Made by a program: the position numbers and the translations under genes. The notes beneath the pieces are model-generated. The model had not been told where the DNA came from, did not search any database, and saw only the letters and a program-made list of their open reading frames with translations. Shown here piece by piece: positions 51,146 through 59,204 of a stretch of DNA of 64,000 nucleotides (the first letter of the stretch is position 1; each line of letters starts with the position of its first letter). Source of the DNA: an uncultured Acetatifactor sp. (GTDB taxonomy: Bacteria; Bacillota; Clostridia; Lachnospirales; Lachnospiraceae). The stretch lies in the NCBI GenBank assembly GCA_910586485.1, contig CAJUIA010000012.1, forward strand, positions 1 to 64,000, in the 5' to 3' direction.

Positions 51146-51208
51146 ATAAATTATTGAGCCGTACCGGGTGATAATCATTCGTTATGTGCGGCGGAATGAG
51201 AGGAAGAT

Positions 51209-52234
51209 ATGAAGGTTGTAGTTTTGGCAGGCGGTATCAGCACGGAGCGAGACGTTTCCTTAAGCTCCGGAAGTATGATTTACAAGGCGATGAAGGCCAG
51301 GGGACATCAGGCGATTCTGCTGGATGTTTATCTTGGTTACGAAGGAGACTGTTTAAGCATTTTTGAAAAGGACGTGGACTGGGCAGAAAAGATCGGCGAC
51401 ATCAGTGAGAAAAATCCTGATCTGGAAGAAATTAAAGCCCTGCGTTCGGATGGGGGAAAGAGCTTTTTTGGCCCCAATGTGCTTGAAATCTGCGGAAGGG
51501 CGGACTGCGTGTTTTTAGCTCTGCACGGAGCAAACGGGGAGGACGGAAAGGTTCAGGCCTGCCTGGAGCTGTTAGGGATTCCCTACACGGGAACAGATTT
51601 TGTCAGCTCTGCCATGGCTATGGATAAGGGCATTACCAAGGATATGTTCAAGGCGTACGGTATCCCCACGCCTGCAGGCATCCGCTTGAAAAAGGGGGAG
51701 AAGGAAGAAAAAAGGGTGCCCTTTCCCTGCATCGTCAAGGCGTGCTGCGGCGGCTCCAGCGTGGGAGTCTGTATTGCACGGAACGAAGAAGAATACGAAG
51801 CGGCCAAAAAGGAAGGCTTTTACTATGATGACGAGGTTATTATTGAGCAGTACATAGAGGGCAGGGAATTTTCGGTGGGCGTGATGAACGGGAAGGCGTT
51901 TCCGGTGATTGAGATTGCCCCGAAGGAAGGATTTTATGATTACCGGAATAAATATCAGGCAGGCAGCACGGTGGAAACCTGTCCTGCCATGCTGCCGAAA
52001 GAAAAAACAAAAGAGCTTCAAAGAATGGCGGAGCTGGTATTTGCGGCGCTGCGCCTGAAAAATTATGCCCGGATGGATTTCCGGATGAATCATGAGGGAG
52101 AGATCTTCTGCCTGGAGGCAAATACCCTGCCAGGGATGACGCCCGTATCCCTGCTTCCGCAGGAAGCGGCCGTGCTGGGAATAGATTTTCCTACATTGTG
52201 CGAAATGATTTTGAATAACAGCTTGAAAGGTTGA
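51209..52234 (+). CDS. ddl: D-alanine--D-alanine ligase
   Basis: Ddl joins two D-alanines for the peptidoglycan stem peptide. The 341-residue product has an N-terminal VVVLAGGISTERDVSLSSG motif, LHGANGEDGKVQACLELLG, the ATP-grasp core (VPFPCIVKACCGGSSVGVCI, EYIEGREFSVGVMNG-like) and the metal-binding FRMNHEGEIFCLEANTLPGM. Length is typical. GAGGAAG precedes the ATG. It overlaps or abuts murF, whose product adds the dipeptide, so the two act in sequence and are co-transcribed. Confidence 0.95.
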   Translation: MKVVVLAGGISTERDVSLSSGSMIYKAMKARGHQAILLDVYLGYEGDCLSIFEKDVDWAEKIGDISEKNPDLEEIKALRSDGGKSFFGPNVLEICGRADCVFLALHGANGEDGKVQACLELLGIPYTGTDFVSSAMAMDKGITKDMFKAYGIPTPAGIRLKKGEKEEKRVPFPCIVKACCGGSSVGVCIARNEEEYEAAKKEGFYYDDEVIIEQYIEGREFSVGVMNGKAFPVIEIAPKEGFYDYRNKYQAGSTVETCPAMLPKEKTKELQRMAELVFAALRLKNYARMDFRMNHEGEIFCLEANTLPGMTPVSLLPQEAAVLGIDFPTLCEMILNNSLKG

Positions 52235-52239
52235 ACAGT

Positions 52240-53739
52240 ATGAATTTATCCGTAAAAGAGATTGCCCAGGCCTGCGGCGGCCAGCTGGTCTTAAGAAACG
52301 GCACAAAAGATGACACATGTGTCACGTCTGTTGTGATTGACTCCCGGAAAGCAGAAGCAGGGTGTGTATTTGCCGCCGTGGCAGGGGAGCGGGTGGATGG
52401 ACACCGGTTTGTCGGTCAGGTATTTGAGACGGGAGCATTCCTTGCGGTGGTTGAAAAGACGCCTGAACAGGTACAGGAAGAGACGGGAGCAGACTGTTCC
52501 GGCTGGGGCAGCTATTGTCTGGTGGGAGATACGCTGCAGGCCTTGAAGGACATAGGGGAGTATTATCGAAAAAAGCTGAATATTCCCATTGTGGGAATTA
52601 CAGGAAGCGTGGGCAAGACCAGCACAAAGGAGTTTATTGCCGGAGTGCTGGCACAAAGACTTCGAGTGTTGAAGACGGAAGGGAATTTCAATAATGAGAT
52701 CGGTGTTCCCCTGACGCTGCTGCGCATTCGGGAGGAACATCAGGCGGCGGTGGTAGAAATGGGGATCAGCGATTTTGGGGAGATGCACCGGCTCAGCAGG
52801 ATGGTGCGGCCCAATGTCTGCGTGATTACCAATATCGGCCAATGCCATCTGGAAAATTTAAAGACCAGGGACGGGATCCTGAAGGCAAAATCGGAAATTT
52901 TTGACTTTATGGCGGAGGACGGAGAGGTTTGTTTAAACGGGGAGGACGACAAATTAAGGAGTCTGAGTGAGGTGAAGGGCCGTCGCCCTCATTTTTTCGG
53001 ACTGGGTGGAAACCCGGCAGAGGAAGTGACAGCCGAAAGGATCGAGAGTCATGGGCTGTGGGGAAGTAAGGCGATTCTGCGTTTTCGGCGGCCGCAGGCT
53101 TTAGAAAACAATGCAGAGCAGGAAGCAATGCAGGAAGGAGCGGCTGCAGCGGATACGGCAGAGGTATCGGTACATGTGCCTCTTCCCGGTGTTCATATGG
53201 TGATGAATGCGGCTGCGGCGGCATGTGTGGCAGGGCTGTTCGGGCTTTCCCATGAAGAGATTGCCAGGGGAATCGAAAGGATCCAGCCCGTAGACGGGCG
53301 AAATCATCTGATACGCCTTCCCGGCTTTACCCTGATCGACGACTGCTATAACGCCAATCCGGCATCCATGCGGGCAGCCCTTGATCTGCTGGCCCTGGCG
53401 GATACGAAGAAAATTGCCATATTAGGAGATATGTTTGAGCTGGGGGAGGATTCCGATGCCCTTCATGCAGGGGTAGGTGAATACGCGGCGCTGGCAGATA
53501 TTGACGGGATCCTTTGTGTGGGAGAAAATTCCCGGCATACTTACCGGGCAGCATTGGAGCATGGCAGGGGAAAAATCCGCGCGGCATATTTTCCGGACAG
53601 GGAGATGCTGTTGAAGGCTTTGAGTGAAAACCTGGAAGAATATATTCCCCAGGGCTGTACGGTGCTGCTGAAGGCATCTCACGGTATGGAATTTGCCAGG
53701 GTGCTGGAGTTTCTTCAGGAAAAAGGGGCGGTTATGTAA
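52240..53739 (+). CDS. murF: UDP-N-acetylmuramoyl-tripeptide--D-Ala-D-Ala ligase
   Basis: MurF adds the D-Ala-D-Ala made by Ddl to the UDP-MurNAc-tripeptide. The 499-residue product shows VCVTSVVIDSR-like N-domain motifs, the ATP loop (VGITGSVGKTSTKEFIAGVL, about residue 115), TEGNFNNEIGVPLTLL, and TLIDDCYNANPASMRAALDL near residue 365. The ATG at 52240 has AAAGG 9 bases upstream; a TTG at 52231 overlaps the ddl stop. Its 3' end overlaps the convergent acyltransferase gene by 8 bases. Confidence 0.95.
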   Translation: MNLSVKEIAQACGGQLVLRNGTKDDTCVTSVVIDSRKAEAGCVFAAVAGERVDGHRFVGQVFETGAFLAVVEKTPEQVQEETGADCSGWGSYCLVGDTLQALKDIGEYYRKKLNIPIVGITGSVGKTSTKEFIAGVLAQRLRVLKTEGNFNNEIGVPLTLLRIREEHQAAVVEMGISDFGEMHRLSRMVRPNVCVITNIGQCHLENLKTRDGILKAKSEIFDFMAEDGEVCLNGEDDKLRSLSEVKGRRPHFFGLGGNPAEEVTAERIESHGLWGSKAILRFRRPQALENNAEQEAMQEGAAAADTAEVSVHVPLPGVHMVMNAAAAACVAGLFGLSHEEIARGIERIQPVDGRNHLIRLPGFTLIDDCYNANPASMRAALDLLALADTKKIAILGDMFELGEDSDALHAGVGEYAALADIDGILCVGENSRHTYRAALEHGRGKIRAAYFPDREMLLKALSENLEEYIPQGCTVLLKASHGMEFARVLEFLQEKGAVM

Positions 53740-54472
53740 AGTATTCTTCTTTTATGGCAAAATAACGATCTTGAATCATTTTGAAGACGTAATTGCCCAG
53801 ATCCCGGCGGGGAATCTGATCCAGCTGCTCAGGATAGACGGGGGCACCAAAGTCAATGACTACAGTAGCTTTTTTTACCTTGGGCAGGTGATCCTCAAAG
53901 GCCTGGGCAGTATTTACCAGGGTCAGGGGCACAATGGGAACCCTGCCCTTTTCTGCGATTTTCAGACTGCCTTCCTTAAACGGAAGGAAGGTATCGTTTA
54001 CCTTGTTGCGGGTGCCTTCGGGAAAGATACAGAGGGAATAGCCGTTTTTCACCTCTTCCACGCCGGCAAGGATCGTTTTGAGGCCTTTGCGAATATCACC
54101 GCGGTCCAGAAACAGGCAGTGTATATTTTTCATCCACAGGGACAGGATAGGCGCCTTCTTCATTTCTACTTTTGCCACATAGCCGGTAACTCCCGGAAAA
54201 AGCGTGCAGGTCAGCACAATGTCAAAAAAGCTGCGGTGATTCCCCACATAAAGGACAGCGGTGTCTGTGGGGATATTTTCCCTGCCCTTTACGATGACCT
54301 TTGTACCGGCCAGAAGGGTAATGCAGCGAAAGCCCCAGGATACCAGAGCCATGGAGCTTTTGGCCTTCAGCCGCGGATTAAATTTTCCGATGATCCATTC
54401 CACAAAAAGCACGGGAAGGGAAAGAATTAAATAGAGCACCAGATATAGGACGATTACAATAAAGCGAATCAT
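53732..54472 (-). CDS. plsC: 1-acyl-sn-glycerol-3-phosphate acyltransferase
   Basis: PlsC makes phosphatidic acid for membrane lipids. The 246-residue product has an N-terminal hydrophobic segment (IRFIVIVLYLVLYLILSLPV), the catalytic NHRSFFD motif (HX4D, near residue 77), FLDRGDIRKG, FPEGTRNK and VPIVPLTLV. Length is typical. I chose the ATG at 54472 because GGAGG lies 6 bases upstream; a longer frame to 54541 lacks support. It is transcribed toward murF and overlaps its stop codon region by 8 bases, so the two transcripts are antisense at their ends. Confidence 0.93.
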   Translation of the reverse strand: MIRFIVIVLYLVLYLILSLPVLFVEWIIGKFNPRLKAKSSMALVSWGFRCITLLAGTKVIVKGRENIPTDTAVLYVGNHRSFFDIVLTCTLFPGVTGYVAKVEMKKAPILSLWMKNIHCLFLDRGDIRKGLKTILAGVEEVKNGYSLCIFPEGTRNKVNDTFLPFKEGSLKIAEKGRVPIVPLTLVNTAQAFEDHLPKVKKATVVIDFGAPVYPEQLDQIPRRDLGNYVFKMIQDRYFAIKEEYFT

Positions 54473-54604
54473 ATAAATCCTCCGCATATTGAAACATACA
54501 TATGATCCGGGCGGCTGAATGCGGTCCGGGGTCAGCTGCATGTAATAATCATATACAGTTTAGCATAAATATTAGCAAAAGTAAAAGGTTTATGCGAGGC
54601 AACA

Positions 54605-55027
54605 TTGAAAAAGAGACGGATCATAACAAGGAGCCTTCTGTGTCTGCTGCTTGCGGCAAGCCTGCTGTTTACGGGCTGTACCTATTTAAGCGATGAAAAG
54701 ATCAAGCTGCGGGATCTTGATTTTACGGTTCTCAGCGAAGAGATGATTCCGGAAGAGCTTAAGGGTATCATAGAAGAAAAGAAAAGTGCGGCTTTTCAGA
54801 TTACTTATACCGACAATGTAAATCTGTACATATGTGTCGGCTACGGTGAGCAGAAGACAGGCGGTTACAGCATTGCGGTGGAAGAGCTGTACCTGACGGA
54901 AAACAACATATGTGTAAATACCAGCCTTCTGGGGCCGGAGGCCGGGGACAAGAGCGGCAAGACGCCCTCTTATCCTGTAATCGTACTGAAGACGGAGTTT
55001 CTGGAGCAAACTGTGATCTTCGAATGA
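54605..55027 (+). CDS. Small lipoprotein with PrcB-like C-terminal domain
   Basis: The 140-residue product has a lipoprotein signal (KKRRIITRSLLCLLLAASLL, lipobox LFTGC, Cys near residue 25). The C-terminal part (GYSIAVEELYLTENNICVNT, then SLLGP and SYPVIVLKTE) resembles the PrcB_C domain, thought to bind or assist surface proteases. A TTG start has GAGG 5 bases upstream. It diverges from plsC and is followed directly by the second structured repeat. Role is uncertain; export and lipid anchoring are likely. Confidence 0.7.
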   Translation: MKKRRIITRSLLCLLLAASLLFTGCTYLSDEKIKLRDLDFTVLSEEMIPEELKGIIEEKKSAAFQITYTDNVNLYICVGYGEQKTGGYSIAVEELYLTENNICVNTSLLGPEAGDKSGKTPSYPVIVLKTEFLEQTVIFE

Positions 55028-55033
55028 AGAGCT

Positions 55034-55193
55034 GCAGTTCGGCCGCCAACAGCCGACCGTCATTCTCATGCAGACCCGCTTTCGCTTGAGGCGCGACGTA
55101 GCGGTACATAGGCAAGCACAATACGCTTACCAAGTACCGACGTCTTGCACAGTCTGCATTGAGAACAACGACCGACTGTCGTCTGCGAATTGC
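55034..55193 (+). ncRNA. Structured intergenic element, copy 2
   Basis: This is the second copy of the element at 49406-49553, again right after a stop codon. The core stem TTCTCATGCAGAC (55063-55075) pairs with 55152-55165, the CGCTT/AGGCG hairpin is kept, and the long arm GACGT-CGGTA-GGCAAGC (55095-55117) pairs with GCTTACC-TACCG-ACGTC (55125-55144). Relative to copy 1, G-C became A-T in the core stem, C-G became T-A in the GACGC arm and G-C became A-T in the CGGTG arm. Flanking stems differ in sequence (GCAGTTCG/CGAATTGC) but still pair. Confidence 0.7.
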
Positions 55194-55239
55194 TTGTCTC
55201 CCGGCAGGAAATATGGTATGATGAGCTTGGGAGGTACTT

Positions 55240-56511
55240 ATGCTGCTGATTAAAAACGGATATATGATTGACCCTAAATCGGGGTGGGACGGAAACTATG
55301 ATCTGCTGATCGAAAATGATACTATTATAAAGATCGGAAAGAAGCTGGAGGCCCCTGACGAGAAATGCAGGGTGATTGATGCGGAGGGGCTTTTGGTGGC
55401 TCCCGGACTGGTGGATGTTCATGTTCATTTCAGAGAGCCGGGTTTTACCGAGAAAGAGGATATTGCCACCGGGGCAGCGGCTGCTGCCCGCGGAGGCTTT
55501 ACCAGTGTGGTTTTAATGGCCAACACAAAGCCGCCGGTGGATCATCTGGAAACACTGAAGCTTGTGATAGAGCGGGGAAGGGAAACGGGTATCCATGTGT
55601 ATACCTGTGCCAATGTGACCATGGCCATGCAGGGAAAGGAGCTGACGCCCATGCGGGCTCTGGCGGAGGCAGGGGCCGTAGGCTTTACGGACGACGGCAT
55701 CCCCCTGACAGACGCGGAAATCGTGCGCAGCGCCATGAGAAACGCGGCGGCGCTGGACATGCCTGTCAGCCTTCACGAGGAAGATCCGAGACTGATTGAA
55801 AACAACGGTATTCATAGAGGCAGGGCAAGCGAGTATTTCGGCATCGGTGGTTCGCCCAGAGAGGCGGAGATTACCATGGTGGAGAGGGATCTGAAGCTTG
55901 CGCTGGAGACAGGGGCGAGCGTCAATATCCAGCATGTCAGTGCCAAAGAGACCGTGGAGCTGATCCGCCGGGCAAAAGAGAAGGGCAAAAACATCCATGC
56001 TGAGGCAACGCCTCATCATTTTACCCTGACGGAGGAAGCGGTTATCCAATACGGCACTCTGGCGAAGATGAATCCGCCGCTCAGGGAAGAAGCGGACAGG
56101 CAGGCGATTATTAAAGGTCTGGTGGACGGCACCATTGATCTGATTGCCACGGACCATGCCCCTCACACGGCGGAAGAGAAGGCAAGGCAGATCACGGAGG
56201 CTCCCAGCGGTATCATCGGGCTGGAAACGGCGCTGGCTTTAGGGATCACGGAGCTGGTGGACGGCGGTTATCTTACCATGAGGCAGCTGCTGACACTGAT
56301 GAGTACCAACCCGGCTAACCTGTACCATTTGAATGCGGGTTACCTGGCGGAGGGCGGGCCTGCAGATGTGATTCTGATTGATACCAGAGCAGAATGGACC
56401 CCTTCCGAGTATGCTTCCAAGGCAAGTAATACACCCTTTACCGGCAGGAAGCTTAAGGGGAAGGTGGTTGCCGTGATTTGCAGCGAAAGGCGGCTTCTGC
56501 GCTTTGGGTGA
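55240..56511 (+). CDS. pyrC: Dihydroorotase
   Basis: PyrC closes carbamoyl-aspartate to dihydroorotate in pyrimidine synthesis. The 423-residue product is a class I dihydroorotase: VDVHVHFREPGFTEKEDIAT gives the HxH metal site near residue 60, MANTKPPVDH, HEEDPRLIENN, IHAEATPHHFTLT and ATDHAPHTAEEK with the catalytic Asp follow. GGGAGG lies 7 bases before the ATG. It leads the pyrC-pyrK-pyrD order, with a toxin-antitoxin pair inserted before pyrD. Confidence 0.95.
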   Translation: MLLIKNGYMIDPKSGWDGNYDLLIENDTIIKIGKKLEAPDEKCRVIDAEGLLVAPGLVDVHVHFREPGFTEKEDIATGAAAAARGGFTSVVLMANTKPPVDHLETLKLVIERGRETGIHVYTCANVTMAMQGKELTPMRALAEAGAVGFTDDGIPLTDAEIVRSAMRNAAALDMPVSLHEEDPRLIENNGIHRGRASEYFGIGGSPREAEITMVERDLKLALETGASVNIQHVSAKETVELIRRAKEKGKNIHAEATPHHFTLTEEAVIQYGTLAKMNPPLREEADRQAIIKGLVDGTIDLIATDHAPHTAEEKARQITEAPSGIIGLETALALGITELVDGGYLTMRQLLTLMSTNPANLYHLNAGYLAEGGPADVILIDTRAEWTPSEYASKASNTPFTGRKLKGKVVAVICSERRLLRFG

Positions 56512-56548
56512 GCTTTGCGCTTTGACCTAAGGGGAAGCGGAGGCAGGA

Positions 56549-57394
56549 GTGAAGGATAAAAACAGCTTGGAAAGGTGGCTTACGAAAATGAAGGAAAAGC
56601 AATCGGCTGCGGTGCTTTCTCAGAAGGAAATCGCACCGGCAGTTTATGATATGTGGATTGGGACCTCTCTGGCAGAACAGGCAAAGCCGGGGCAGTTTCT
56701 CTGTATTTACCCAAAAGATAAAAGTACGCTGCTTCCCAGGCCCATCAGTATCTGTGAGATTGACAGGGACAGGCAGGCGCTGCGTATCGTTTACCGTCTG
56801 GCGGGCAGCGGGACACGGGAATTTTCCGGCTATGAAAAGGGCGAGAGCATTTCCGTTCTGGGAACCCTTGGCAACGGCTTTCCGCTGGAAGAGGCAGCGG
56901 GAAAGCGGGTTTTTTTGATGGGCGGAGGCATCGGTATTCCTCCCATCTTGGAACTGGCAAAGCAGCTTTGCGTGAAAGAAAGGAACGCCGGGGAGGCGGC
57001 TGCCCGTGAGGATGTGATGATCATTCTCGGCTATCGGGACGAAAGGACCTTTCTACAGGCGGAATTCGAAAAATACGGCAGGGTATATACAGCCACGGAG
57101 GACGGCAGCGTGGGGACAAGGGGAAATGTTATGGACGCTGTCCGGGAGCAGGGACTTACGGCGGAGGTGATCTATGCCTGCGGCCCCATGCCCATGCTTC
57201 GCGCCGTCAAGGCCTATGCGGCGGAGCAGAGGATAAAGGCCTATATTTCACTGGAGGAGCATATGGCCTGCGGCGTGGGGGCATGTCTTGGCTGTGTGGC
57301 AAAGACAAAAAGGGTGCATCATCATTCTCATGTGCATAACGCCCGGATCTGTACGGACGGCCCGGTGTTTGAAGCGGCGGATATTCTGTTGTAA
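56549..57394 (+). CDS. pyrK: Dihydroorotate dehydrogenase electron-transfer subunit
   Basis: PyrK carries FAD and a [2Fe-2S] cluster and passes electrons from PyrD to NAD. The 281-residue product shows the FAD-binding RPISICEIDR segment, LMGGGIGIPPIL (nucleotide binding), YACGPMPMLRAV and four Cys near the C-terminus: MACGVGACLGC with the fourth in ARICTDG. The start is a GTG with GGAGG 5 bases upstream; ATG 56588 is a possible alternative. A His-rich turn (HHHSHVH) lies in the cluster loop. Normally pyrD follows directly, but here an AbrB/PIN pair intervenes. Confidence 0.93.
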   Translation: MKDKNSLERWLTKMKEKQSAAVLSQKEIAPAVYDMWIGTSLAEQAKPGQFLCIYPKDKSTLLPRPISICEIDRDRQALRIVYRLAGSGTREFSGYEKGESISVLGTLGNGFPLEEAAGKRVFLMGGGIGIPPILELAKQLCVKERNAGEAAAREDVMIILGYRDERTFLQAEFEKYGRVYTATEDGSVGTRGNVMDAVREQGLTAEVIYACGPMPMLRAVKAYAAEQRIKAYISLEEHMACGVGACLGCVAKTKRVHHHSHVHNARICTDGPVFEAADILL

Positions 57395-57446
57395 GTGAAG
57401 TATAATAAAGTGCAGGGATAAGGTGCCGCAGAAGGAGGGGACGATT

Positions 57447-57722
57447 ATGGAAGTGGCAAAGGTAACATCAAAGGGTCAGATTACAATACCTGTTGCAATC
57501 AGAAATACTCTTGGAATACGAGAGGGAGATAAGATCCTCTTTGTTGAAGAAGGAGATAAGGTTATTCTCACAAATGCTTCAACCAGCGCGCTGCTGAAGG
57601 CGCAGGAGGCATTTCAGGGTGTTGCGGAAGAACTGGGTATTAAAAATGATCAGGATGTTGTAAACCTTGTAAAAGAAATTCGTGCAGAGAGGGGAGAACA
57701 ATATAAGTGCGAATCATGCTAG
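57447..57722 (+). CDS. AbrB-type antitoxin of a PIN-toxin pair
   Basis: The 91-residue product begins with an AbrB/MazE-like swapped-hairpin DNA-binding domain (EVAKVTSKGQITIPVAIRNT, then LGIREGDKILFVEEGDKVIL) and ends with a helical region that likely binds the toxin. AAGGAGGGG lies just before the ATG at 57447. It overlaps the PIN gene by 16 bases, the usual antitoxin-first order. It would repress its own transcription and neutralise the toxin. Codon use is more AT-rich than in the flanking pyr genes, which suggests gene transfer. Confidence 0.8.
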   Translation: MEVAKVTSKGQITIPVAIRNTLGIREGDKILFVEEGDKVILTNASTSALLKAQEAFQGVAEELGIKNDQDVVNLVKEIRAERGEQYKCESC

Positions 57723-58120
57723 ACACGAATATTTTGATTTCCATGTTGTTTTTTCCCAATGAGCAGTTTAATAATATTTTGGATTATATCACAAGAAAGC
57801 ATAAACTGGTACTGTCTTCATTCGTAATTGATGAATTGTCTGCCGTTGCTGTTCGTAAATTTCCGGCTAAAAGCGCTGCCGTCGATTCCTTTTTGGCGGA
57901 GTTATCGTATGAACTTGTCTATACGCCGCACCACATGCCGGGAAATCTTTTTAAAATAAGAGATATGTGCGATTACCCGGTACTTTATACGGCAATTACT
58001 GAGAACATAGATATTTTTATAACAGGTGACAAAGATTTTTTAGAGGTGGATATTGAAATGCCGGAGATTATGACACCGGCGGATTTTATACAGAAATATA
58101 TAAAATCATCAGAGCTTTAG
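57707..58120 (+). CDS. PIN-domain toxin ribonuclease
   Basis: The 137-residue product is a PIN-domain protein of the VapC-like group: MLDTNILISMLF carries the first catalytic Asp, VIDEL the Glu, and ITGDKDFLEVDI the later acidic pair. PIN toxins cleave RNA, often tRNA or mRNA, when the antitoxin is lost. The start is a GTG at 57707, with GAGGGGAG about 11 bases upstream; an ATG at 57716 is an alternative. It is coupled to the antitoxin gene and lies inside the pyrK-pyrD interval. Confidence 0.82.
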   Translation: MRIMLDTNILISMLFFPNEQFNNILDYITRKHKLVLSSFVIDELSAVAVRKFPAKSAAVDSFLAELSYELVYTPHHMPGNLFKIRDMCDYPVLYTAITENIDIFITGDKDFLEVDIEMPEIMTPADFIQKYIKSSEL

Positions 58121-58146
58121 CTGACCGGGGGATTGCAGGCTGCAGA

Positions 58147-58232
58147 TTTGTGGCTGCGCCCATACGGCAAAAAGCTTATGCTTTTTGCCGTCAAGAATTC
58201 GCAGGATTACGAAAGGTATGGTTATTAATATG
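58147..58232 (+). repeat. Leader copy B upstream of pyrD with a perfect 12-base hairpin
   Basis: From TTTGTGGCTGCGCCCATACGG through TTCGCAGGATTACGAAAGG to ATG-GTT-ATT-AAT-ATG the sequence matches the gntR leader (63933-63849, minus strand) for about 85 bases. It contains ACGGCAAAAAGC (58164-58175), loop TTAT, GCTTTTTGCCGT (58180-58191). The GAAAGG box lies 13 bases before the pyrD ATG. Confidence 0.6.
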
Positions 58233-59132
58233 AATACACAAGTGACGATTGCAGGTGTAACCTTTAAAAATCCCGTTATGACGGCTTCGGGGACCTTCGG
58301 CTCCGGTATGGAGTACGGAGAATTCGTGGATTTAAACCGCCTGGGGGCAGTGGTGACCAAAGGCGTGGCAAATGTACCCTGGGAGGGGAATCCCACCCCG
58401 CGGGTGGCCGAGGTATACGGGGGGATGTTAAATGCTATCGGACTGCAGAATCCCGGCATAGACGTATTTCTGGAGCGGGATATTCCATTTTTAAAGCAGT
58501 ATGATACCAGAATCATTGTCAATGTCTGCGGCAGAACGGTGGAGGATTATGTGGAGACGGTGGAGCGCCTGGGGGAAGAGCAGGCGGTTTCCATGCTGGA
58601 GATCAATGTTTCCTGTCCTAACGTGAAGGAAGGGGCCATTGCCTTTGGCCAGAAGGCAGATGCCCTGTATCACATTACGACGGAGATGAAGAAACATGCA
58701 AAGCAGCCTGTGATCATGAAGCTGAGCCCTAATGTAACGGATATTGGGGAGATGGCAAAAGCAGCAGAGGCCGGGGGGGCAGATGCTCTGTCCCTGATTA
58801 ATACCATTACCGGCATGAAGATAGATATACATAAACGGAAATTTGCGCTGGCAAACAAGACCGGAGGGATGAGCGGCCCCGCCATCAAGCCTGTTGCGGT
58901 CCGCATGGTGTATCAGGCGGCCCACGCGGTAAAGATTCCTGTGATCGGCATGGGGGGAATTGCCACAGGGGAGGACGCCGTGGAATTTCTGCTGGCAGGG
59001 GCCAGTGCCGTCAGCGTCGGGGCCATGAATTTTGTGAATCCTTATGCCACCGTGGAGGTGGTGGAAGGCATTGAGGCCTATATGAGGCAGTATCATGTGG
59101 AAGACGTTACGGAACTGATCGGCGCGGTATAG
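58230..59132 (+). CDS. pyrD: Dihydroorotate dehydrogenase, class 1B catalytic subunit
   Basis: PyrD oxidises dihydroorotate to orotate with FMN and works with PyrK. The 300-residue product has FKNPVMTASGTFGSGMEYGE, LNAIGLQNPGID, EINVSCPNVKEG with the catalytic Cys near residue 130, KLSPNVTDI, LINTITGM and IGMGGIATGEDAVEFLLAGA. Length is right for class 1B. I use the ATG at 58230; an in-frame ATG 12 bases upstream (58218) lies too close to the GAAAGG box. It carries its own leader repeat after the toxin-antitoxin pair. Confidence 0.95.
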   Translation: MNTQVTIAGVTFKNPVMTASGTFGSGMEYGEFVDLNRLGAVVTKGVANVPWEGNPTPRVAEVYGGMLNAIGLQNPGIDVFLERDIPFLKQYDTRIIVNVCGRTVEDYVETVERLGEEQAVSMLEINVSCPNVKEGAIAFGQKADALYHITTEMKKHAKQPVIMKLSPNVTDIGEMAKAAEAGGADALSLINTITGMKIDIHKRKFALANKTGGMSGPAIKPVAVRMVYQAAHAVKIPVIGMGGIATGEDAVEFLLAGASAVSVGAMNFVNPYATVEVVEGIEAYMRQYHVEDVTELIGAV

Positions 59133-59204
59133 AGTGCATCGGTTCTTTTCCGGGAAACACCTTCATATATATACTTATACCAGTATATATGTGGAGGTAT
59201 TTTT

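Noticed and set aside
53693..54430. 245-codon plus-strand frame over plsC
   Set aside because: plsC on the other strand shows clear HX4D and FPEGTR motifs and a good ribosome site.
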